Assembly: GCA_017618355.1 (NCBI GenBank) | Contig: JAFZUL010000159.1 | Location: 1 to 55,328, forward strand | Source: Muribaculaceae bacterium | Lineage (GTDB): Bacteria > Bacteroidota > Bacteroidia > Bacteroidales > Muribaculaceae | DNA: 55,328 nucleotides | Direction of reading: 5' to 3' | Shown here: piece by piece, positions 42,914 through 51,751 of the stretch | Numbering within the stretch: position 1 is the first letter of the stretch | How the letters are laid out: every line of letters begins with the position of its first letter | Notes under the pieces: model-generated | What the model was told of the DNA's origin: nothing | Database searches by the model: none | The model's input: the letters and a program-made list of their open reading frames with translations, nothing else | Program-made: the position numbers and the translations under genes

Positions 42914-43537
42914 ATGTTAATAGAACGCCCGCCACTGCTTTACAGGATGCTGTTTCCCGAAACCATCTGGCGCATCCAGAAGAAGCAGAAGACAGTATAT
43001 CTCACATTCGACGACGGACCCATTCCTGAGGTCACGCCGTGGGTGCTCGACACCCTCGACCAATATGGCGTGAAAGCCACGTTTTTCATGGTTGGCGAGA
43101 ATGTGGAACGCAACCCCGAACTATTCGAGGAAGTGAAACGGCGAGGGCACAGCATCGGCAACCACACCATGAGCCACCTGCAGGGTTCGCACACCACTAC
43201 ACGCACCTACCTGCATAACGTGTTCCGTGCTCACGACCTTATCCAGTCGCCACTGTTCCGACCTCCTCACGGCTTGCTGCGATGGGCGCAAAGCAAGGTC
43301 TTGAGAGGAAGGTTCACAATCATAATGTATGATTTAGTTACCCGCGACTACAGCAAGAAGTTGCGCCCTGAGCAAGTGCTCGCCAACGTGAAACGATTTG
43401 CCCGCAACGGCTCGATTATCGTGTTCCACGACTCCCTGAAAGCCGAGAAAAACATGAAATGGGCACTCCCACGAGCCATCGAGTGGCTGCAACAAAAAGG
43501 CTACCAATTCGATACAATAGGGTCAAAAACTTCTTAA
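42914..43537 (+). CDS. Polysaccharide deacetylase (NodB domain)
   Basis: A 207-residue carbohydrate esterase family 4 domain with all signatures: TFDDGP (D33, D34), the zinc histidines in NHTMSH (H84, H88), FRPPHG near residue 116 and VFHDS (H172). It removes acetyl groups from N-acetylglucosamine in peptidoglycan or another glycan. There is no clear signal peptide; the basic, aromatic N-terminus (PPLLYRMLFPETIWRIQKK) might be membrane-associated. It is first in an operon with queG (4-base gap) and the esterase (16-base gap). Its ATG overlaps an ATAAACGAAA phrase. Confidence 0.93.
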   Translation: MLIERPPLLYRMLFPETIWRIQKKQKTVYLTFDDGPIPEVTPWVLDTLDQYGVKATFFMVGENVERNPELFEEVKRRGHSIGNHTMSHLQGSHTTTRTYLHNVFRAHDLIQSPLFRPPHGLLRWAQSKVLRGRFTIIMYDLVTRDYSKKLRPEQVLANVKRFARNGSIIVFHDSLKAEKNMKWALPRAIEWLQQKGYQFDTIGSKTS

Positions 43538-43541
43538 GTCA

Positions 43542-44453
43542 ATGGACAGCACCCACATAAAGCATATTGCCATGCAGCTGGGCTTTGACGCATGTGGCGT
43601 TGCGCGGACCGACCGTGTCGATGACGAGGCGGTGGGGCGTTATCATGAGTGGCTACTGAGCGGCAAGAACGGATGCATGGAATGGGCGCAGAACCATCAG
43701 GCAATCAGGGAGAACCCTGAGCTGCTGCTGGAAGGTGCTCGCTCAGTGATAGTGGTGGCGATGAACTACTATCCGCAGGTGTTCCAGAGAGAAGACGCGC
43801 CACAGTTTGCCTACTATGCTTACGGTCGCGACTACCATGAGGTCATGAAACAGCGGTTATGGAAGTTGGGCGAAGCAATTGAGAAAGAGACAGGATGTAA
43901 ATCAAGGGCTTGCGTTGATTCGGCGCCGCTACGGGAGCGATATTGGGCTCAGCGCGCTGGAGTGGGATTCATAGGGTGGAACAACCAGCTCATCATCCCT
44001 GGCAAGGGGTCATATTTCTTCCTTGGGGTGCTGGTGACAACTCTCGAACTAGAGCCCGACGAGCCTTGCCTTGACCACTGCATGCAGTGCCGCGCCTGCG
44101 AGAAGGCGTGTCCTAGTGGAGCCCTACGCTGCGGAGAGACAGTTGATGCCCGCCGTTGCCTCTCGTGCTTAACCATCGAGCATAAAGGCGACCTGCCCGA
44201 ATGGGTAAAGGATGTTATCTACAACCGCGTGTATGGCTGCGACGAATGCCAAAAGTGCTGCCCACACAACCTCCACGCCACTGGCAACACTACCCCCGAG
44301 TTCCAGCCCAAGCCCGAACTGCTGTCGCTAACCCTCGACGACATCATCACGATGACCCAAGAGCAATTTAGCCACATCTTCTCCCACAGCGCAGTAAAGC
44401 GCGCAAAACTCGCTGGTCTGCAACGAAACGCAAAAATAATGCAAAACAAATAA
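43542..44453 (+). CDS. queG: Epoxyqueuosine reductase
   Basis: A 303-residue cobalamin- and iron-sulfur-dependent enzyme. The N-terminal part has LGFDACGVARTD and WLLSGKNGCMEWA, then CVDSAPLRERYWAQRAGVGF (family signature) and NQLIIPGKGSYFFLG. The C-terminal ferredoxin-like part has CMQCRACEKACPSGAL and CDECQKCCPHN for two [4Fe-4S] clusters. It carries out the last step of queuosine synthesis, reducing epoxyqueuosine in tRNA. The protein is a little shorter than the Escherichia coli one, as usual for this phylum (no HEAT-repeat extension). It sits in an operon with the deacetylase and an esterase, without obvious functional link. Confidence 0.95.
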   Translation: MDSTHIKHIAMQLGFDACGVARTDRVDDEAVGRYHEWLLSGKNGCMEWAQNHQAIRENPELLLEGARSVIVVAMNYYPQVFQREDAPQFAYYAYGRDYHEVMKQRLWKLGEAIEKETGCKSRACVDSAPLRERYWAQRAGVGFIGWNNQLIIPGKGSYFFLGVLVTTLELEPDEPCLDHCMQCRACEKACPSGALRCGETVDARRCLSCLTIEHKGDLPEWVKDVIYNRVYGCDECQKCCPHNLHATGNTTPEFQPKPELLSLTLDDIITMTQEQFSHIFSHSAVKRAKLAGLQRNAKIMQNK

Positions 44454-44469
44454 CGCTAAATCAATAATA

Positions 44470-45336
44470 ATGAAGAGAATAACATCAATAGTAATTTTAA
44501 TCCTCACCACGTTGCTGGCGGCTCAGGCTCAGCCTGGCAAGATGGCGGCGGTGACTGGCAAAGTGAGCAACGGCTATGACTTCTGGCTCTATGCGCCACA
44601 GGCTTATTTCGACAAACCTAACGATAAGTTTCCTATAATAATCTACTTACATGGTGCGAAGCTGTGTGGCAGAGGACTGCGTTCGTTCCACAAATACCTC
44701 ACCCTCGACGCTATCGCCAAAGGACGCAACATCGAGGCGATGGTAATCGCCCCTCAAAACCCTGGCGGCGGATGGAAACCCGAGCGACTCAACAACATCC
44801 TGGAATGGGTGGTCAAGAACTACAACGTGGACACCACACGCATCTATGTCGTGGGAATGAGCCTAGGTGGATATGGCGCTATGGATTTCGTTGGCACCTA
44901 TCCTCACAAGATTGCCGCAGCAATGGCATTGTGCGGAGGATGCACGCTCAGCGATGTGCAGGGACTGGGCACTCTGCCCTTCTGGATTTTCCACGGCACT
45001 GCCGATAGGGCGGTGACCATTGCGCAGTCAAAGAAGGTGGTCAATGCGTTGAAAGAGCAAGGCAACGACAAGCTGCTGCGATATGAATGGCTACCAGGCA
45101 CCAACCACGGCGCCCCTGCACGCATCTACTACCTTGAGCAGACCTACCAATGGTTATTCTCTCATTCCTTGAACGACAATCCGCGGCAAGTGAACCGCGA
45201 CATCATCATCAACCTCGAAGTGATGTCGCGTGCCTATAAAGGCCTCAACTCCAAAGGCACCATCACCAAAGTCTCCTCAATAAAGAATCCCGTCCCCGAC
45301 GACGACAACGAGGAGGATGACGATGCAGAGGAATAA
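44470..45336 (+). CDS. Exported alpha/beta hydrolase (phospholipase/carboxylesterase-like)
   Basis: A 288-residue protein with signal peptide (residues 1-20). The alpha/beta hydrolase core has IIIYLHGAKLCGRGLRSF, the nucleophile elbow VGMSLGGYG (S131), the acid D179 in FHGTADRAV and the histidine H213 in GTNHGAPAR, the layout of PF02230-like esterases and feruloyl/acetyl-xylan-type esterases. It is probably periplasmic. The substrate is unknown; the position after a polysaccharide deacetylase hints at glycan de-esterification, but that is a guess. The last 15 residues are strongly acidic (DDDNEEDDDAEE). Confidence 0.85.
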   Translation: MKRITSIVILILTTLLAAQAQPGKMAAVTGKVSNGYDFWLYAPQAYFDKPNDKFPIIIYLHGAKLCGRGLRSFHKYLTLDAIAKGRNIEAMVIAPQNPGGGWKPERLNNILEWVVKNYNVDTTRIYVVGMSLGGYGAMDFVGTYPHKIAAAMALCGGCTLSDVQGLGTLPFWIFHGTADRAVTIAQSKKVVNALKEQGNDKLLRYEWLPGTNHGAPARIYYLEQTYQWLFSHSLNDNPRQVNRDIIINLEVMSRAYKGLNSKGTITKVSSIKNPVPDDDNEEDDDAEE

Positions 45337-45356
45337 TCAAATAATTCCTCAAAATC

Positions 45357-45387
45357 TTTGCACTTAAAATATTATTTATTACTTTTG
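45357..45387 (+). promoter_or_regulatory. Bacteroidota-type promoter of the exonuclease gene
   Basis: TTTG at 45357-45360, 19 bases, TACTTTTG at 45380-45387: a full match. It lies directly after the esterase stop. The coding start at 45428 is 40 bases downstream. Confidence 0.7.
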
Positions 45388-45427
45388 CACTACCGAAAAA
45401 GGTTGTAAAATAGCAAGAAAAGAAGAA

Positions 45428-46054
45428 GTGAAGATTTCGATTGACAAAACCATCATTCAAAGTATGCCGCAAGTGATGTTCCCTGGCGACATTCACGTCA
45501 TCGACTCAATCTTTCACGTAAAAGAGGCAATAAGGGTGCTGAAGAATCACGAGATTGTGGGTTTCGACACCGAGACAAGACCCTCGTTCCGCAAAGGCGT
45601 AGTGCACAAGACCGCGCTTATCCAAATCTCCACTCCCGAGGAATGCTTCCTCTTCCGTTCCTGCAAGATTGGCGTGCCGCAAGACCTTGCACATTATCTC
45701 GCCGACCCTCGTTGCAAAAAAGTGGGACTCTCGCTCCACGATGATTTCAAGATAATGAGCAAGTTTGACAACTGCCATGAGCCACAAGGTTTTATCGACC
45801 TGCAAGAGATTGTTGGGAAATTCTGCATCACCGATATCAGTCTGCAGAAAATCTATGCTATACTCTTCGGTGAGAAAATCGCCAAAGGTCAGCAGCTCAC
45901 CAATTGGGAAGCGCCTGAACTCACTCCCGCCCAGCAAAACTACGGCGCCGTAGATGCCTGGGCGTGCCTCAAAATCTATAACTACCTGAAAAACGGACTT
46001 TTCGACCCTAATCTATCACCATATAAAATTGAAGAAGACAATGAGCAAGAGTAA
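45428..46054 (+). CDS. DEDD-type 3'-5' exonuclease domain protein
   Basis: A 208-residue single-domain 3'-5' exonuclease like the proofreading part of RNase D. Motif I is VGFDTETRPSF (D47, E49), motif II lies in VGLSLHDDFKIM, and motif III is YGAVDAWACL with Tyr and Asp, so it belongs to the DEDDy subclass. The N-terminus (IIQSMPQVMFPGDIHVID) resembles the conserved start of Bacteroidota homologues. The start is a GTG at 45428 preceded by AAGAAAAGAAGAA; an ATG at 45464 would cut the conserved N-terminus. Its substrate could be RNA or DNA ends. It overlaps the next small gene by 14 bases. Confidence 0.88.
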   Translation: MKISIDKTIIQSMPQVMFPGDIHVIDSIFHVKEAIRVLKNHEIVGFDTETRPSFRKGVVHKTALIQISTPEECFLFRSCKIGVPQDLAHYLADPRCKKVGLSLHDDFKIMSKFDNCHEPQGFIDLQEIVGKFCITDISLQKIYAILFGEKIAKGQQLTNWEAPELTPAQQNYGAVDAWACLKIYNYLKNGLFDPNLSPYKIEEDNEQE

Positions 46055-46304
46055 GATTAAACGTTCGGTTATTTTCCCTATAATCATGCTAGCCTATCTC
46101 GCTGTAATGGCTTGGGTTGGCCGTGACCGCCTCGAACGTGGTGAATACCTATACTACTTTGGCATTATAGGCGTGGGACTTGTCATCATACTGTTACTCT
46201 ACCTCTCCCTGCGTAAAAAAGAACAACTACAGCAGCGCCGCGAAGAAGAACAATACGGCACTTACGAAGAAGAGGAAGATAAAGAAAAAGAAGACAATAA
46301 CTAA
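46041..46304 (+). CDS. Small two-helix membrane protein, function unknown
   Basis: An 87-residue protein with two membrane helices (about residues 8-24 and 36-56) and a long charged tail rich in Lys and Glu (REEEQYGTYEEEEDKEKED), probably cytoplasmic. The ATG at 46041 overlaps the end of the exonuclease gene, so it is translationally coupled. I do not recognise the family; small membrane proteins with acidic tails follow this exonuclease in other Bacteroidota as far as I recall. Confidence 0.7.
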   Translation: MSKSKIKRSVIFPIIMLAYLAVMAWVGRDRLERGEYLYYFGIIGVGLVIILLLYLSLRKKEQLQQRREEEQYGTYEEEEDKEKEDNN

Positions 46305-46350
46305 ATGGTTAGCTTCTGATTATGCATTAACATAAGGCGAAGCCAAATTC

Positions 46351-46379
46351 TGCATTCTGAATTGCGCATTCTGCATTAA
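46351..46379. repeat. ATTCTGCATTCTG phrase repeat beside DUF721
   Basis: ATTCTGCATTCTGAATTGCG, then CATTCTGCATTAAC, repeats CATTCTG and runs into the DUF721 stop codon. The same phrase, inverted, is at 4882-4904. Confidence 0.55.
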
Positions 46380-46666
46380 CGAAACACAATCTCCTTTATC
46401 ACAGGCTTGCCCACTAGTTGGTTTAGCTGGGTGATAATTGCTGTGCGGGATAGCATCAGGTCGTTGCGCAGGGCGGCTGATGAGATTTTCACAGTTATCA
46501 CGCCATTATCGACAAATCGCTCAGTGGTCATGCGGTTCACGCCGGGTCCCACCACTTGACTCCACAGCCTTAATGCTTTCTGCTCAAGCACAGCATCTTC
46601 AATGTCTTCTTGCTGCAGGAAGTCGCCAATTATCTCGGCTATCGATTTTGCCTCGGTGCGTTTCAT
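46376..46666 (-). CDS. DUF721 protein (DciA-like)
   Basis: A 96-residue protein with the DUF721 pattern: SIAEIIGDFLQQEDIEDAVL, LWSQVVGPGVNRMTTERFVD, NGVITVKISSAALRNDLML and a C-terminal VGKPVIKEIVF. Relatives of this family (DciA) help load the replicative helicase; in Bacteroidota the gene is nearly always next to recF, as here. Its ATG overlaps the recF stop by four bases (46663-46666), so it is translationally coupled to recF and probably works in replication or repair. Confidence 0.92.
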   Translation of the reverse strand: MKRTEAKSIAEIIGDFLQQEDIEDAVLEQKALRLWSQVVGPGVNRMTTERFVDNGVITVKISSAALRNDLMLSRTAIITQLNQLVGKPVIKEIVFR

Positions 46667-47787
46667 TTCTGCGCCTCCTCCTGGCGGCTGGCGATAGGGG
46701 TAATAGTGCCGTTTTCAACCACAAACATAGCATAGTCGCCACTCATCATCGAGATTATCTCATCAAGGTGGGTGCGGTTGGTGTCAGTAATGAAAATCTG
46801 GCCGAAGTCCTGACTGTTACTCACCACGTTGATGATACTTACCACACGTTGCTCGTCGAGTTTGTCGAAGATGTCGTCGAGCAAAAGGATTGGCGTGGTG
46901 CCTGTGTATTTCTTCAGGAACTCAAACTGTGCCATGCGCAGCGCAATAGTATAAGTCTTGCACTGGCCCTGCGACCCCGTCTTGCGCATAGAGTGGTCAC
47001 CGAGCCACAATTCGATGTCGTCGCGGTGCACACCGCGCGTGGTGTAGCCCATAATCATGTCGCGGTCGCGGTTGGCATTAAGCAGCTGCTGCATGGTGAG
47101 TTCACTCAAATGGCTCCTATAGCTCAGGCGTACCTTCTCACCATCGCCGGCAATAGCCTGATAGTATCGCATAAAGATAGGCGCGAACTCCTCTAGCCAC
47201 TGTTGGCGAGCTTGGTGAAGCATGGTGGCGGTTGTCGTCATAGCCTGCTCCACCGTCTCATAGAGCAACGGATCGCGATAGTCATTCTTAATCATCGAGT
47301 TGCGTTGCTCGAGGGCCCTGTTGTAACGAATGAGGGCATCGAGATACTGGCGGTTGCCCTGCGAGATAATCTGGTCCATAAGCTTGCGGCGCTCTTCGCC
47401 ACCGCCACGTATCAGGTCAACGTCGAGTGGCGAAACCATTACTATTGGCAGTAACCCGATGTGTTCGCTCAACCGTTTATAGTCCTTGCCATTGCGCTTC
47501 AACGTCTTGCGCTTGCCGCGCTGCACACTAAGCGATATCTCCTCAGGCGAACCCTTGCGACTGTAACGTCCCTGCAGCATCAGGTATTGCGCATCGTGGT
47601 TAATGGCAGCGCTGTGCTCGTTGTTGCTGGTGAAACTGCGGCAGTAACTTAGGTAGTAGATAGCATCAAGCACGTTGGTCTTACCCATGCCATTATTGCC
47701 TATCATACAATTCACCTTCCCCGAGAACTGCAACTGCGCCTCAGCGATGTTCTTATAATTCAATATGGAAATTTGCTCCAGTATCAT
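46663..47787 (-). CDS. recF: DNA replication and repair protein RecF
   Basis: A 374-residue SMC-like ATPase of normal length. Walker A GNNGMGKT is at residues 30-37, the signature region TGSQGQCKTYTIALRMAQFE follows in the last third, and Walker B is ILLLDDIFDKLD. RecF, with RecO and RecR, loads RecA on gapped single-stranded DNA. The gene begins at 47787 and ends over the DUF721 start. Upstream lies a phrase repeat (47811-47847). No dnaA or dnaN is near, so it is not at the replication origin; in Bacteroidota recF is typically paired with DUF721 instead. Confidence 0.96.
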   Translation of the reverse strand: MILEQISILNYKNIAEAQLQFSGKVNCMIGNNGMGKTNVLDAIYYLSYCRSFTSNNEHSAAINHDAQYLMLQGRYSRKGSPEEISLSVQRGKRKTLKRNGKDYKRLSEHIGLLPIVMVSPLDVDLIRGGGEERRKLMDQIISQGNRQYLDALIRYNRALEQRNSMIKNDYRDPLLYETVEQAMTTTATMLHQARQQWLEEFAPIFMRYYQAIAGDGEKVRLSYRSHLSELTMQQLLNANRDRDMIMGYTTRGVHRDDIELWLGDHSMRKTGSQGQCKTYTIALRMAQFEFLKKYTGTTPILLLDDIFDKLDEQRVVSIINVVSNSQDFGQIFITDTNRTHLDEIISMMSGDYAMFVVENGTITPIASRQEEAQK

Positions 47788-47810
47788 GCCACTGCAAAGA
47801 TAGTAAAAAA

Positions 47811-47847
47811 GTTTTTAGTTTTCAGTTTTTAGTCGTTAGTTTTTTCT
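47811..47847. repeat. TTTTTAGTT phrase repeat upstream of recF
   Basis: GTTTTTAGTTTTCAGTTTTT, then AGTCGTTAGTTTTTTC, repeats TTTTTAGTC/T with variation 24 bases before the recF start on the other strand. Confidence 0.5.
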
Positions 47848-47916
47848 GAATTTTAGTTACGATGACATCGTAACACAAATCACGAATTATTGTCGCTGTA
47901 TTTTTCTTTAGAATTA

Positions 47917-47948
47917 ATTGCATCCTACTAAATAAAACTGTAATTTTG
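47917..47948 (+). promoter_or_regulatory. Promoter of the polytopic membrane protein gene
   Basis: TTG at 47918-47920, 20 bases, TAATTTTG at 47941-47948. The ATG at 47973 is 24 bases downstream, which excludes an in-frame TTG at 47946 as start. Confidence 0.55.
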
Positions 47949-47972
47949 CGAATTGATTTCATAACTGAACTA

Positions 47973-49496
47973 ATGAGCAATCGAGAGAATAGTGTGGCAC
48001 AGATGATAAAACACCCTTTCTCGGCGGGGAGCATGATGCACCTGCTGGGCGAGGTTCTGGCACTTGCGCTGCTGGCGACATTTGTCGTAAAGGTGTTTGA
48101 GTTTTCCGATGCCATCAGCATTATCCTCTCGATGGCAGTCGCCTATCTCATCCCACGCTTTATCTACTCCCGCAGCCGCTACTGGTGCCGCTGGGGGCAC
48201 TGGATACTGCTCACAATTGGTTTCCTTCTAGCGTTGTATGTGATATATAGCATCAAGGTGTGTACCGTCGATGTGGGCGATACGCTTGAGGAACCAAACC
48301 TTCATTCCGATTCTGGCAGCTACTACGCCTGGGCGTTATCGCACTACGACGGCCGATGCCCCTCTCCAAAACTTCCATTTAAGGGACTACCGCTGTTAAT
48401 GCTGTGGCAGTGGAAAGTACTGGGAGTAAGCATCGCCTGGCCAATGGCGCTCAACTATATGTTCATGCTGCTGACTGTGGTGATGACTGGCAAAATAGCA
48501 TGCAGGATGCTGTGCCGCAAGTTTGAAGACTTCAAGCCCTCGATTATCGCAGCAGTGGCAATGCTTTTAGTGTCGTTGATGGGATTCCTCGTCTCGCAAG
48601 GACTGAGAATCCAGAAGGAGGCAGGCTGTGCCTTAGGCCTCTTGCTGGTGGGCTATACACTGGCAGGCATGGCGAGTGGTGAAACGCTGTCGAAACGCGA
48701 ACGATACCGCGATATCGCAATCTTTGTCACTGGCTGTCTGCTGATGGCTATGGTACGCACCAATTTCGTCTATTTCGCCATTGTAGGAGCCTTAATGATG
48801 ACTTTCTCCAACCATCGCGCCAACTGGCGCTATGGTGCGTTACTTACAGTGATAGCGGCGGTGATAACGGTGGCGTTCAGCATCATCTTCTCCTACACCT
48901 TCGGACAGCAATACCGCACCGTTGATGGCGGCGACGCCATGGCTCTCGCCTTCAAAGTGGGCGTAGTGCAGCAGCCTTATTTCGCCATCATTGGCGACTA
49001 CTACCACTATCCTGAGTGGAAACGCCTGTTAATGTTGCCCGTCACCGCAGGCGTGCAATATGTTATACCATTCCCGTGGCTCTATGACTACTCTCACGCC
49101 ACCATCTTTACCTTGCTGCCACGGTTCAGATTTATGTGGTACTTCGTTGGTGGCGCTTGTCTATATTACTTCCTGTATATCACCATTCTTCATCCAAAAA
49201 GCGACAATTTGGGAATGTGGGCATGGTGGCCACTCGTGCTGTTTATGATTATCGCCTTCATCACTGGTGGCTCCGTGAGCCGATATGCTCTGCCGCTACA
49301 GCCGCTATTTGTGGTCATTGCCCTCTATGTACTGCTCAACGTGAAGAACGGCGACTATCGCCGCTCGTTCACCATCTGGATGATAATCTACACCTTTGTG
49401 CTGGTAGCTGTGCTTGTAATGTGCTACAACGCCCAGAGCGAGTATCTCAACAACCTCGACGAGTTCTATCGACAAAAGGCAATGAAGAATGCATAA
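47973..49496 (+). CDS. Polytopic membrane protein, GT-C-like, function unknown
   Basis: A 507-residue inner-membrane protein with about eleven hydrophobic helices spread over the whole length. Between helices 3 and 4 lies an extracytoplasmic loop with LHSDSGSYYAWALSHYDGRC, where DSGSYY resembles the acidic first loop of GT-C glycosyltransferases or related lipid-linked sugar enzymes. The short C-terminus ends in a charged helix. I cannot assign a family with confidence. The start follows the -7 box by 24 bases. A C1B peptidase gene follows after 28 bases, so they are probably co-transcribed, though the functional tie is unclear. Confidence 0.72.
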   Translation: MSNRENSVAQMIKHPFSAGSMMHLLGEVLALALLATFVVKVFEFSDAISIILSMAVAYLIPRFIYSRSRYWCRWGHWILLTIGFLLALYVIYSIKVCTVDVGDTLEEPNLHSDSGSYYAWALSHYDGRCPSPKLPFKGLPLLMLWQWKVLGVSIAWPMALNYMFMLLTVVMTGKIACRMLCRKFEDFKPSIIAAVAMLLVSLMGFLVSQGLRIQKEAGCALGLLLVGYTLAGMASGETLSKRERYRDIAIFVTGCLLMAMVRTNFVYFAIVGALMMTFSNHRANWRYGALLTVIAAVITVAFSIIFSYTFGQQYRTVDGGDAMALAFKVGVVQQPYFAIIGDYYHYPEWKRLLMLPVTAGVQYVIPFPWLYDYSHATIFTLLPRFRFMWYFVGGACLYYFLYITILHPKSDNLGMWAWWPLVLFMIIAFITGGSVSRYALPLQPLFVVIALYVLLNVKNGDYRRSFTIWMIIYTFVLVAVLVMCYNAQSEYLNNLDEFYRQKAMKNA

Positions 49497-49524
49497 AACA
49501 ATTATTTAAAACATTAATAACAAC

Positions 49525-50934
49525 ATGAAAGCTTTCAAGACATTAGCACTTATCGCAGCAGTGGCGCTTGCGCTGCCTGTGATGGCGCAAAACCGAGCAC
49601 AAGGCGGCATTGACGCCGACATGATGCGACAAATAACCCAAGCGGCGGCTGGTAAGAGCAATGCCGCACTGAGCAATGCCATGGCGGCAAATTCTATCGA
49701 CGACCTCGCCAAGAATTACCGCAACGCCACTATCACCGACACCCATTTCAGCATCGAGACTCCCAAGCAGAGCATTCACAACCAACGCTCCAGCGGACGA
49801 TGCTGGATGTATTCCAGCTTCAACGTGATGCGCGCCAATTTCGCCCGCCGTCACAACGACACGCTGCGAGTGGAGTATTCTCACGACTACCTGTTCTTCT
49901 ATGACCAGCTAGAGAAGGCCAATCTCATGCTGCAAGGCGTGATTGACTGTGCCGACAAGCCCATCGACGACCAACGTGTGCAGTTTTTCTTCCACCATCC
50001 CATCAATGACGGAGGCACATTCTGCGGCGCTGCTGACCTAGCTGAGAAATATGGCCTAGTGCCCGTTGAGGCGCAGCCCGAGACCTACAGTGCCGAGCGC
50101 ACATCGCGCATGAGTCAGCTTGTCTCTTCGAAACTGCGCGAGCAAGGCCTGGAGCTACGCAAGATGGTTGCCGACGGCAAGTCGAAGAGCGCCATTCGCC
50201 AGCGCAAAACAGAAATGCTAGGAGAAATCTATAATATGTTGTCGCTCACGTTGGGTGAGCCCATCAAGTCGTTCACCTACGCCTTCAAGAACAAAGACGG
50301 CAAGGCAGTGACTCAAGCACGCACCTACACCCCACTTGAGTTTTACCGCGAGACGCAGGGTGGCCCCATCAACGGCACCTTCATCATGGCGATGAACGAT
50401 CCAAGACGCGAGTACTACAAGACCTACGAGGTAGAATGGGATCGTCACACCTATGACGGTCACAACTGGCGCTACATCAACCTGCCAATGGAGGATATCG
50501 CGCAGATGGCGATTGCCTCGCTCAAAGACTCCACCAAACTCTATTCAAGCTACGACGTGGGCAAGCAGCTTAACCGCACCAACGGCTACCTCGCCCTCGA
50601 TAACTTTGATTACGGCACACTCTTTGGCACAACATTCGGCATGAACAAGGCCGACCGCATCGCCACCTTCGACAGCGGCTCCACACATGCCATGACACTC
50701 ACTGCAGTAGATCTTGACGAGAACGGAAAACCCATCAAGTGGAAAGTGGAGAACTCCTGGGGCGCCGACAGCGGGCACAAAGGCTACATCATCATGACCA
50801 ACGATTGGTTCAACGAGTACGCCTTCCGCCTGGTGGTTGACAAAAAATATGTCCCTGCCCACATCCTCAAAGCCAGCGAGCAGAAACCAATCATGGTTAT
50901 GCCCGAAGACCCACTATTCCAAGAGGATAAATAA
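49525..50934 (+). CDS. Exported C1B cysteine peptidase (aminopeptidase C/bleomycin hydrolase-like)
   Basis: A 469-residue papain-fold peptidase. A signal peptide (residues 1 to about 21, LALPVMAQ) sends it to the periplasm or envelope, which differs from the cytoplasmic PepC of Firmicutes. The catalytic set is complete: Q87 in NQRSSGRCW, C93, H388 in GSTHAMTLTAV and N410 in VENSWG. The middle NDGGTFCGAADLAEKYGLVP is also typical. It trims amino-terminal residues from peptides and would take part in using peptides taken up by the SusC/SusD or other systems. It follows a membrane protein gene by 28 bases and is ended by a strong terminator. Confidence 0.93.
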   Translation: MKAFKTLALIAAVALALPVMAQNRAQGGIDADMMRQITQAAAGKSNAALSNAMAANSIDDLAKNYRNATITDTHFSIETPKQSIHNQRSSGRCWMYSSFNVMRANFARRHNDTLRVEYSHDYLFFYDQLEKANLMLQGVIDCADKPIDDQRVQFFFHHPINDGGTFCGAADLAEKYGLVPVEAQPETYSAERTSRMSQLVSSKLREQGLELRKMVADGKSKSAIRQRKTEMLGEIYNMLSLTLGEPIKSFTYAFKNKDGKAVTQARTYTPLEFYRETQGGPINGTFIMAMNDPRREYYKTYEVEWDRHTYDGHNWRYINLPMEDIAQMAIASLKDSTKLYSSYDVGKQLNRTNGYLALDNFDYGTLFGTTFGMNKADRIATFDSGSTHAMTLTAVDLDENGKPIKWKVENSWGADSGHKGYIIMTNDWFNEYAFRLVVDKKYVPAHILKASEQKPIMVMPEDPLFQEDK

Positions 50935-50971
50935 TAGGAGTGGTTAGGAATTACTAGGAATAGCTAGGATA
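50935..50971 (+). repeat. TAGGAATTAC phrase repeat after the peptidase gene
   Basis: TAGGAGTGGTTAGGAATTAC, then TAGGAATAGCTAGGAT, repeats TAGGAAt with variation and leads straight into the terminator stem. Confidence 0.55.
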
Positions 50972-50975
50972 AAAC

Positions 50976-51005
50976 AAACCGTGAGGATTTCGGTCCTCAC
51001 GGTTT
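50976..51005. terminator. Bidirectional terminator between the C1B peptidase and pyrH
   Basis: AAACCGTGAGGA and TCCTCACGGTTT form a perfect 12-bp stem with a 6-base loop, followed by TTATTTT on the plus strand and a T-rich stretch on the minus strand. It can end both convergent transcripts. Confidence 0.88.
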
Positions 51006-51030
51006 TTATTTTATAGGGTTGTTAATCATT

Positions 51031-51744
51031 TTACGGTGTCACTACCGTTCCTATTGGCTCGCCAGTGATGACCTTCTTGAGGTTACCTTTCACATCCATA
51101 TTGAAGACGTGGATGGGGAGGTTGTTCTCCTTTGCCATCACAGTGGCGGTCATGTCCATGACTTTGAGGCCACGCTTGATGATTTCGTCGTAGGTGATAG
51201 TATCAAACTTGGTGGCGGTTGGGTCCTTCTCGGGATCGGCGGTGTAGATGCCGTCAACTCGGGTGCCCTTAAGCATCACGTCGGCCTCCACCTCGATGCC
51301 GCGCAGCGTGCTGCCTGTATCGGTAGTAAAGAAAGGATTTCCGGTGCCGCACGACATGATGGCTACCTTGCCCTGATTCATGGCGTCAATGGCGCGCCAC
51401 TTGGTGTAGTGCTCACCTACTGGTGTCATGGCGATTGCGGTGAACACCTGTGCTGGCTGGCCTTTGGCCTCAAGGGCCGATGAAAGTGCCAACGAGTTGA
51501 TTACTGTGGCGAGCATTCCCATCTGGTCGCCCTTCACGCGGTCAAAGCCCTGTGTGGCACCCGAGAGTCCACGGAAGATATTGCCTCCGCCTATCACGAT
51601 AGCCACCTGCACGCCGGCATCCACAAGTTCCTTGATTTGCTCGGCATAGTCATCAACTCGCTCACGGTCGATGCCGTAACCCTGCTTGCCCATCAGCGAC
51701 TCGCCGCTGAGCTTGAGTAAAATGCGCTTGTATCTTGTTTCCAT
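51031..51744 (-). CDS. pyrH: UMP kinase
   Basis: A 237-residue hexameric nucleoside-monophosphate kinase of the amino-acid-kinase fold. RILLKLSGESLMG, then VAIVIGGGNIFRG, DQMGMLATVINSLAL and SCGTGNPFFTTDTGSTLRG are all PyrH signatures. It phosphorylates UMP to UDP in pyrimidine synthesis; its bacterial form is unlike the eukaryotic enzyme. In many bacteria it is next to tsf and frr; here it stands apart. A strong hairpin (51784-51819) lies in the short gap before it and may limit its expression. Confidence 0.97.
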   Translation of the reverse strand: METRYKRILLKLSGESLMGKQGYGIDRERVDDYAEQIKELVDAGVQVAIVIGGGNIFRGLSGATQGFDRVKGDQMGMLATVINSLALSSALEAKGQPAQVFTAIAMTPVGEHYTKWRAIDAMNQGKVAIMSCGTGNPFFTTDTGSTLRGIEVEADVMLKGTRVDGIYTADPEKDPTATKFDTITYDEIIKRGLKVMDMTATVMAKENNLPIHVFNMDVKGNLKKVITGEPIGTVVTP

Positions 51745-51751
51745 TTTTGTA

